DNA of 64,000 nucleotides from Thermotoga sp. SG1 (lineage in GTDB: Bacteria > Thermotogota > Thermotogae > Thermotogales > Thermotogaceae): assembly GCF_002865985.1 (NCBI RefSeq), contig NZ_LNDD01000001.1, positions 297,004 through 361,003 of the forward strand. The letters are read 5' to 3'. Positions 54,578-64,000 of the stretch are shown here, in pieces. Position 1 is the first letter of the stretch. Each line of letters starts with the position of its first letter. The notes under the pieces were generated by a model. The model was given only the letters and a program-made list of their open reading frames with translations. It was not told the DNA's origin and ran no database searches. Position numbers and translations under genes: made by a program.

Positions 54578-56433
54578 GGTTTCACCCTCCTTTTAACAAG
54601 ATTTCTGTAAAGTATGATTGCAGAAAAAGCGATCAAAAGTATCTCCATGTGGAAAGTGTGTGCGGCAGAGGTTTCAAAGGATATCGGAAAGATTCCGCTT
54701 TCCACGAACACTTCCAGGTGTTTCCAGTTGATCGCAGTTGAGAGAGCAGCAAACAGAGTTGCTCCAGCCGGTATCAGAACATACTTTCCTCCCAGAAGTG
54801 CGGAAAAGAACAGAAGGAAGAACCAGAAGATTTCCTTCAACCCGGAGATCGTCTGATGGGGTTTCAGTGAAGGGTATTTCTTCTCTCCGGTGAAAGAAAA
54901 AGTTACGTCGGTTATCAGTGAATACCTGTCCAAGGAGGCTTTCAGATCCTCTTCAAGATCCTCAACGAACCTGTTTGAGGTGTACGTCGAGATTTTCTTC
55001 ACCAGATGCTCCAGGCTTTCAAGCGCATTTCTGTAGCGCCTGTATCTGGACTTTTCCTCTGAGAGGTAGTCTTCCAGGCTGGTGTTCATCTCTCTTGCGA
55101 TTTCCAGTCGTCTTTCGAAATTCGAGGTGGAGAAGAACTGAGATTGTTCGTCGATCAGAAGAAAGATGCCGTTCGGGGTTGGCTCGAATTCCTTTAAAGC
55201 ACCTTCTTTTAAAAACTTTTCTGGAACAAGACTCAGGTGTTCCACAAGCTGCTTTGTGTGCTCTTTGCTTGCGAGTGACAATGCGGACATTTCCCTGAGT
55301 ATTTCCTTCACCCTGGAGTTATTGCTTTCAAAGACTTCTGATTTCAACTGATCGTAGTAGGGAGAGTTTTCAAACTCTCTGTCCATTCCAAGTTCACGAA
55401 CAGAGATGTAAGACGGCACAAACAGGAGTATCAGGAAAGCGGCGGTGAGCAAGGTGTATCCGTACTTTCTCTTTCTGATGAGCAGAAGATTGAAAAAGAT
55501 GAAAGCAAAAATTAGAATGCTTGAAAAGATAATGTTTTCGATCGTGTTCAAATGAACCGTATTTGAACCCCATACAAACAGAATCTCGGAGGAGAGGATC
55601 AGCTGAAGGATCAGTCGATACTTCCTTCTGAAGGCAACCAGGAGGAAACTGTAAAGAAGGTATCTGAGCCACAGAAGACGAACCTTTTTTGGGGTGGTTT
55701 TTTCAAAGAGGTCTGCGATGTTGTTTTGAATGATGGAAATCTTGTTTTCTACCTCTTTCCACAGAAGGCTGGCATTTCTGTTCACGTTCCTTCTGTACTC
55801 AGATTGGTCTTTTGAACTGAGAACAGCATCAATTGCGATTTTTACCTTCTCTTCGAAATCTTCTGGCAGGAGTGTGAGGACGTCCTGTGGAACACTTTGA
55901 TTTACCTCAAAGGAAAATCCCAAGTTTTTGATTTCAAGGTTGAATTCGACGGGGGGAGGAGTGCTCGTGCCACCTGTGTAGTAGGAGAGGATCCATCTCA
56001 GCAGGTTCAGAGCGTTTGAGCGAACGTACATCTTGTACTCTCCGAAAAAGGAGTTGAACGATGGTGAGTTCTTCAAAGTACTTCTGGAAGGTTCAGACCC
56101 GGACATTTCAGACTGAAGGAAAGCAAGGAAAAGAGCGTTTGCCAGTTTTTTCTCCCAGCTTTCTTCCTTCCAGTTTTGGTACATCACGAAAAGGTAATCT
56201 CCTGCCGTCTTTGCAAACTCTGTCTTCTCTACACTACCAGCAAGAAGTCTTCGAAAGAACCTGTATTTTTGAAGCTGGGAAAGATTTTCATGGACGAACT
56301 CCACGAACGGATCCCGATAGGAACCGCTTCTGTACTCATCCAGCATCTGTTTGTACATCGAAACAACTTTCTCCACGTCGAGAGAAAAAGCAAGGAGAGG
56401 AATGATAGTCAGAATCAGAACGATCTTTTTCAT
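54574..56433 (-). CDS. Unknown 619-residue membrane protein, first gene of the BMP transporter operon
   Basis: I do not recognise a family. It has a signal peptide (residues 1-17), an exported alpha-helical region to about 250, four hydrophobic helices (about 253-270, 274-291, 300-320, 325-345), a soluble helical region (350-525) with a coiled-coil stretch near 450-490, and three more helices (534-550, 552-568, 595-611). The ATG at 56433 is the first start after the minus-strand promoter, with GAGAGG upstream; the longer open frame before it overlaps ligA and is not real. ATGA overlap with the BMP gene shows co-translation, so it may assist transport or sense its ligand. Confidence 0.7.
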   Translation of the reverse strand: MKKIVLILTIIPLLAFSLDVEKVVSMYKQMLDEYRSGSYRDPFVEFVHENLSQLQKYRFFRRLLAGSVEKTEFAKTAGDYLFVMYQNWKEESWEKKLANALFLAFLQSEMSGSEPSRSTLKNSPSFNSFFGEYKMYVRSNALNLLRWILSYYTGGTSTPPPVEFNLEIKNLGFSFEVNQSVPQDVLTLLPEDFEEKVKIAIDAVLSSKDQSEYRRNVNRNASLLWKEVENKISIIQNNIADLFEKTTPKKVRLLWLRYLLYSFLLVAFRRKYRLILQLILSSEILFVWGSNTVHLNTIENIIFSSILIFAFIFFNLLLIRKRKYGYTLLTAAFLILLFVPSYISVRELGMDREFENSPYYDQLKSEVFESNNSRVKEILREMSALSLASKEHTKQLVEHLSLVPEKFLKEGALKEFEPTPNGIFLLIDEQSQFFSTSNFERRLEIAREMNTSLEDYLSEEKSRYRRYRNALESLEHLVKKISTYTSNRFVEDLEEDLKASLDRYSLITDVTFSFTGEKKYPSLKPHQTISGLKEIFWFFLLFFSALLGGKYVLIPAGATLFAALSTAINWKHLEVFVESGIFPISFETSAAHTFHMEILLIAFSAIILYRNLVKRRVKP

Positions 56434-56454
56434 CCTCTCAACTCCCCAATCGGG

Positions 56455-60622
<4,168 letters not shown>

Positions 60623-60623
60623 A

Positions 60624-61226
60624 GTGGGAATATTCGGTGGAGCCTTCGATCCTGTGCACGTCGGTCATATTATTGTGTGTCTGTACACTCTGGAGATCCT
60701 GGAACTGGACAGGCTGGTCGTGGTTCCCGCTTACAATCCTCCTCACAAGAAAACGTCCATTCCTTTTGAAAAGAGGTTCGAATGGCTGAAGAAAGTCTTC
60801 GGTGGCATCGAAAATATAGAAGTGAGCGATTATGAAAGGCAGCGGGGAGGTGTTTCGTACTCGATCTTCACCATAGAACATTTTTCCAGTCTGTACAAGA
60901 CCAAACCATTCTTCATCGTCGGAGAGGACGCTCTATCTTATTTCGAGAAGTGGTACAGGTACCGTGATATCCTCGAAAAGGCGAACCTGGTTGTTTATCC
61001 GCGTTACTGTGGAAAGCCTTATCATGAACATGCCAGAAAAATACTGGGTGATCTGAACAGGATCATCTTTCTGGATATGCCCATAATTCAGATCTCCTCC
61101 ACTGAGATCCGAAAAAGGGCTCTTGCCGGAAAGACTCTGAAAGGATTTGTCCCGGAAGAAATCAGGGAAGAGGTGGAAGCCTTCTATGGTCAAAGTGGGA
61201 CTTGCACCGATGGCAGGGTACACTGA
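60624..61226 (+). CDS. nadD: Nicotinate-nucleotide adenylyltransferase
   Basis: A 200-residue nucleotidyltransferase of NAD synthesis. VGIFGGAFDPVHVGHIIVCL holds the GxFDPxHxGH motif, VVVPAYNPPHKK the substrate strand, and MPIIQISSTEIRKRALAGK the ISSTxIR motif. The GTG at 60624, right after the obg stop and behind GGGAG, gives the usual N-terminus; longer starts inside obg do not add homology. Confidence 0.94.
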   Translation: MGIFGGAFDPVHVGHIIVCLYTLEILELDRLVVVPAYNPPHKKTSIPFEKRFEWLKKVFGGIENIEVSDYERQRGGVSYSIFTIEHFSSLYKTKPFFIVGEDALSYFEKWYRYRDILEKANLVVYPRYCGKPYHEHARKILGDLNRIIFLDMPIIQISSTEIRKRALAGKTLKGFVPEEIREEVEAFYGQSGTCTDGRVH

Positions 61227-62103
61227 CAGAGCCTTCCGTACGGTGTGTTTTAAGTGGGGAGCAGATTTTGCGTTCTCTGAGATGGTGAGTGCAAAAGGTT
61301 TTTTTATGGATTCGGGGAAAACGAGGGAACTTCTTCCCTCTCCAAAAGAAAAGAACGTGGCCGTTCAGATATTTGGAAATGATCCCGAGGAGCTTTCCAG
61401 AGCGGCCAGGATACTTTCTGATAAATACCCGTGGATAGACCTGAACGCAGGATGTCCTGTGAGAAAAGTGGTTAAAAAAGGAGCAGGAGGAGGTCTTTTA
61501 AAAGATCTGGATTTTTTCAGGTTGGTTGTGAGAGAAGTTAGAAAGCATGTGAAAGGAAAATTCACAGTTAAAACACGCCTGGGCTGGGATGAAAACCAGA
61601 TCTTGAAGATCTACCAGATCCTTGTGGATGAAGGTGTTGACGAAGTGTTCATTCACGCAAGAACGGTTGTTCAGGCTTTCACTGGAAAAGCCGACTGGAA
61701 GAGTCTTTCTGTTCTGGACAAAAAAGTTCCCACCTTCGTGAGTGGGGACATATTCTCTCCGGAGGACGCCAAACGGGCCCTCGAAGAAAGTGGTTGTCAT
61801 GGAGTTCTCGTTGCCCGCGGTGCAATTGGAAGGCCTTGGCTGTTCAAACAGATAAAAGAGTTCTTGGAGCATGGAAGGTATTCTGAGCCCTCTGTAGACG
61901 ATATTTTAAGGTCTTTTGAGATGCATCTGAACCTTTTGGTGGAGGATAAGGGAGAAGAAAAAGCCGTAAAAGAGATGAGAAAATTCATGGTGGGATACAC
62001 GAGAAATCTGAAGGGATCAAGAAGATTCAGGGATGAGATAATGAAAATAAAAAATCTTCAAACTTTGAAAGAGATGTTTTATAATTTTCTCAAGGAGGTG
62101 TGA
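61186..62103 (+). CDS. dus: tRNA-dihydrouridine synthase
   Basis: A 305-residue FMN enzyme that reduces uridines in the tRNA D-loop. KVGLAPMAGYTDRAFRTVCF starts the FMN barrel; catalytic Cys in LNAGCPVRKVVKKGAGGGLL; KTRLGWDE; HARTVVQAFTGKADW; VARGAIGRPWLFKQI phosphate site. DusB-like in length. The ATG at 61186 lies 41 bases inside nadD, behind AGAGGTGG. Confidence 0.94.
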   Translation: MVKVGLAPMAGYTDRAFRTVCFKWGADFAFSEMVSAKGFFMDSGKTRELLPSPKEKNVAVQIFGNDPEELSRAARILSDKYPWIDLNAGCPVRKVVKKGAGGGLLKDLDFFRLVVREVRKHVKGKFTVKTRLGWDENQILKIYQILVDEGVDEVFIHARTVVQAFTGKADWKSLSVLDKKVPTFVSGDIFSPEDAKRALEESGCHGVLVARGAIGRPWLFKQIKEFLEHGRYSEPSVDDILRSFEMHLNLLVEDKGEEKAVKEMRKFMVGYTRNLKGSRRFRDEIMKIKNLQTLKEMFYNFLKEV

Positions 62104-62105
62104 AC

Positions 62106-62576
62106 ATGTTTTCGGCAAAGGAACTATTAAACATTGCTGTAAGGGTAGAAAAAGATGGAGAAGAGTTCTACAGGAAACTAGCAGAACGTTTCGAAAAACC
62201 AGATATAAAGGAGTTCTTCTCTTACATGGCTCGTCAGGAGGCAGAGCATGCCCGAACGTTTGAGAGCATAGGAGAAGAGCTGGGGGTAGACGAAGAAACG
62301 TACCTGAATCTCGAAGACGCAGAGGAGTACCTGAAAAGCTTTGTGGAGGGAAGGTTCTTCCCTGATACTGTCACGATGGAGAAATATTTGAAAGAAAAAT
62401 CTGTGGAAGAGGCGATCGATTTTTCCATATCCGTGGAAAAAGAGACTATAATCTTTTACTACGAAATCCTTGAGCTTCTGAGAAATGAGAGGGCAAAGGA
62501 TCTTGTCAGGAGCATAATAAATCAGGAAAAGCAACACGTGGTGAAACTTTTGAGGATAAAGGGGATGATCTCTTAG
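62106..62576 (+). CDS. Ferritin-like diiron protein (rubrerythrin domain only)
   Basis: A 156-residue four-helix protein. Diiron ligands fit rubrerythrin: Glu in VEKDGEEFYRKLA, the E..H pair in MARQEAEHARTFES, Glu in SVEKETIIFYYEI and the E..H pair in NQEKQHVVKLL. The C-terminal rubredoxin iron site is missing, so it cannot be a complete rubrerythrin; peroxide scavenging or iron handling are likely. ATG start behind GGAGGTGTGAAC, two bases after the dus stop. Confidence 0.85.
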   Translation: MFSAKELLNIAVRVEKDGEEFYRKLAERFEKPDIKEFFSYMARQEAEHARTFESIGEELGVDEETYLNLEDAEEYLKSFVEGRFFPDTVTMEKYLKEKSVEEAIDFSISVEKETIIFYYEILELLRNERAKDLVRSIINQEKQHVVKLLRIKGMIS

Positions 62577-62577
62577 G

Positions 62578-63777
62578 ATGCCTTTTTACAAGTACGTGGC
62601 CGTGGAGGGGAGCGGGAAGAAAGTAACGGGGGTTATAGAAGCGGAAAACAAGTTGAAGGCAATCTCACTTCTCGCTGAAAGAGGTTTGATGGTCGTTCGC
62701 GTTGAAGAACGTAAAGGTCCAAAAAAGAGCACTCCATTCTTTCAGATCTCCATCAGTGAAATCGCCACCTTCTGTCGTCAGCTTTCCATAATGATATCGG
62801 CCGGTATAAGGATAAAAGAGGCACTGAACATACTCGCTCGTCAGGAAGTCTTCTCGAAACGATTCAGAAAGATCATATTGGAGATAGCCATCAACGTGGA
62901 AACCGGTGACACTCTGGCCGATGCCTTCCGAAAGGTGGGTGTCTTCGACAACGTGTTGATCAGTATGTTGGAGGCAGGAGAAGAGGGAGGCGTGCTGGAC
63001 AGAACCCTGAGGAGGGCAGCGGATTTCTATGAGAGTGTAAAAAGACTTCAGGACGAAGTAAAATCCGCAATGGCCTATCCTCTTTTTGTCCTTTTCTTTG
63101 CCGTTGTGATCGTTCTTGTGATCAGTTTCTACATTCTTCCCAATCTTGTTCGAGCCTTTGGAACCTCTATTCCTTTATCACCCACGATTCAATCCCTTTT
63201 GAAGGTGAACGAATTTCTCAGTAAAAACTGGCCGTGGTTTTCTGTCGTTGTGGCTGGTGCTGTCTTTGGACTCTTCGTTCTCATGAAATCAAGGTACGGA
63301 ACTTACATAAAAGAGTACCTTTCTTTCCTGTTTCCTCCAGTCAGAAAGCTCAGACAAAATATGGGACTTGAACGTTTTGCCAGGACTCTCGGAATCCTTG
63401 TTAGCAGTGGTGTGAGAATAACAGACGCGATCAAGATGGCGGCTCAGGCTTCCAATTCACCTTCTATCGTTGGAAAAAGTGAGGAAATGGTACAGAAAGT
63501 GTCGGAAGGAAAGACATTGAGAGATACCTTTGCAGAGAGTGGTGTTTTCCCTCAGCTCATCTATGAGATGATAGGAACAGGTGAGGAAACGGGAAAGGTT
63601 GACGAAGTGATGGAAAGGGTGGCAGATTTCTACGAGGACATCGTGCGAAACAGTGTGAAACAACTGGTTTCACTGGTGGAGCCACTTTTGATAGCTGGAG
63701 TTGGCGGATTCGTGGCTTTTCTTGCGTATTCTATCTACACCACTGTCTTTCAACTTCAAAGGAGTATCGGAGGATGA
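62578..63777 (+). CDS. pilC: Type II secretion / type IV pilus inner-membrane protein (GspF/PilC)
   Basis: A 399-residue platform protein. Two similar cytoplasmic T2SSF domains (about 60-180 with CRQLSIMISAGIRIKEALNI and 265-385 with FARTLGILVSSGVRITDAIK), each followed by hydrophobic helices (AYPLFVLFFAVVIVLVISFY; WFSVVVAGAVFGLFVLM; VEPLLIAGVGGFVAFLAY). N-terminal start FYKYVAVEGSGKKVTGVIEA is standard. Starts one base after the ferritin-like stop and is followed by a pilin-like gene. Confidence 0.93.
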   Translation: MPFYKYVAVEGSGKKVTGVIEAENKLKAISLLAERGLMVVRVEERKGPKKSTPFFQISISEIATFCRQLSIMISAGIRIKEALNILARQEVFSKRFRKIILEIAINVETGDTLADAFRKVGVFDNVLISMLEAGEEGGVLDRTLRRAADFYESVKRLQDEVKSAMAYPLFVLFFAVVIVLVISFYILPNLVRAFGTSIPLSPTIQSLLKVNEFLSKNWPWFSVVVAGAVFGLFVLMKSRYGTYIKEYLSFLFPPVRKLRQNMGLERFARTLGILVSSGVRITDAIKMAAQASNSPSIVGKSEEMVQKVSEGKTLRDTFAESGVFPQLIYEMIGTGEETGKVDEVMERVADFYEDIVRNSVKQLVSLVEPLLIAGVGGFVAFLAYSIYTTVFQLQRSIGG

Positions 63778-64000
63778 GTACAGTTGAAATCCTCGTGGTC
63801 CTTGCTCTTTCACTTATGATAATGTGCTTTTTCATCCCCATTCTTTGGAAAGAATCAGAAGAGGATGTTCAATCGATCGTTGTCAAGATAAAGGCCATGA
63901 AATCTCTAGAATTAGTCTCTAAAAATGGTATTCTAACAATAGTAGACACTGGAAGAATAACTGTTTACGATCCACATGAAAACAAAACGACGGTCTATCG
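63774..64000 (+). CDS. Pilin-like protein, N-terminal part (3' end outside window)
   Basis: A new frame starts with ATG overlapping the pilC stop (ATGA), with AAAGGAG nine bases before. The first residues are MSTVEILVVLALSLMIMCFF, like a mature type IV pilin or pseudopilin helix with Glu at position 5 of the cleaved form (here residue 5), but with no leader peptide and no Gly before the hydrophobic part. About 75 residues are visible before the window ends. It could be a minor pseudopilin or an unrelated single-pass protein. Confidence 0.6.
   Translation, partial: MSTVEILVVLALSLMIMCFFIPILWKESEEDVQSIVVKIKAMKSLELVSKNGILTIVDTGRITVYDPHENKTTVY

Overview
The window is a stretch of chromosome from a hyperthermophilic Thermotoga. 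The evidence is the protein sequences, the heavy AGA/AGG arginine use, very tight operons with 1-4 bp start/stop overlaps, strong GGAGG ribosome sites with many GTG/TTG starts, and a gene order that (from memory) runs backwards through T. maritima loci of about TM0156 to TM0093. The TrpC protein differs clearly from the T. maritima MSB8 sequence I remember, so this is probably a sister species such as T. neapolitana (inference).

Left part (1-12.6 kb): alkaline phosphatase (cut by the window edge), a PheA fusion protein, an HprK/PEPCK-like protein and a LUD-domain protein surround a 550-bp non-coding, AT-rich region at about 5.24-5.79 kb. That region carries ten copies of a 12-bp element matching the Thermotoga DnaA box (AAACCTACCACC) and a run of CTA triplets typical of a DnaA-trio unwinding element. 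It is the chromosomal origin, oriC. To its right comes a dense housekeeping operon: yceD, rpmF, plsX, glmS, rsfS, clpX, tsaD. A tRNA-Pro(UGG) with its own promoter lies on the other strand.

12.6-34.4 kb: a response regulator with a GGDEF domain precedes the full trp operon (trpE, trpGD fusion, trpC, trpF, trpB, trpA). A leftward operon follows with an MFS transporter, a flagellin-like protein, a cysteine hydrolase, a flavin oxidoreductase, a metallo-beta-lactamase protein and an RlmN-like radical SAM protein. Then come an M20 peptidase and an oxaloacetate decarboxylase/pyruvate carboxylase carboxyltransferase subunit, a two-component pair continuous with a zinc/manganese ABC transporter and its Fur-family regulator (with a perfect 21-bp operator), an aminomutase-like radical SAM gene with a terminator-like hairpin in its leader, and a decayed nitroreductase gene beside an acetamidase.

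34.4-48.7 kb: B12-dependent ribonucleotide reductase, an SplB-like radical SAM protein, then a complete leftward sugar operon (ROK regulator, iron alcohol dehydrogenase, ABC permease, polysaccharide-deacetylase-like protein, binding protein, ABC ATPase, xylulokinase), a PflA-like activase, murA and a degenerate GGDEF protein.

48.7-64 kb: a TM0106-family RecB-like protein, a BMP-type (nucleoside-like) ABC transporter operon headed by an unknown 619-residue membrane protein, then a rightward operon ligA, unknown, obg, nadD, dus, ferritin-like, gspF/pilC and the start of a pilin-like gene cut by the window end.

The strongest second-look items are the oriC architecture, a trpC gene whose conserved N-terminus has no ATG/GTG/TTG start (AUC in the start position behind a perfect Shine-Dalgarno), the eroded TyrA-like domain on PheA, the nitroreductase pseudogene, and several family members with altered active-site residues. 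I found no CRISPR array, insertion sequence or prophage.
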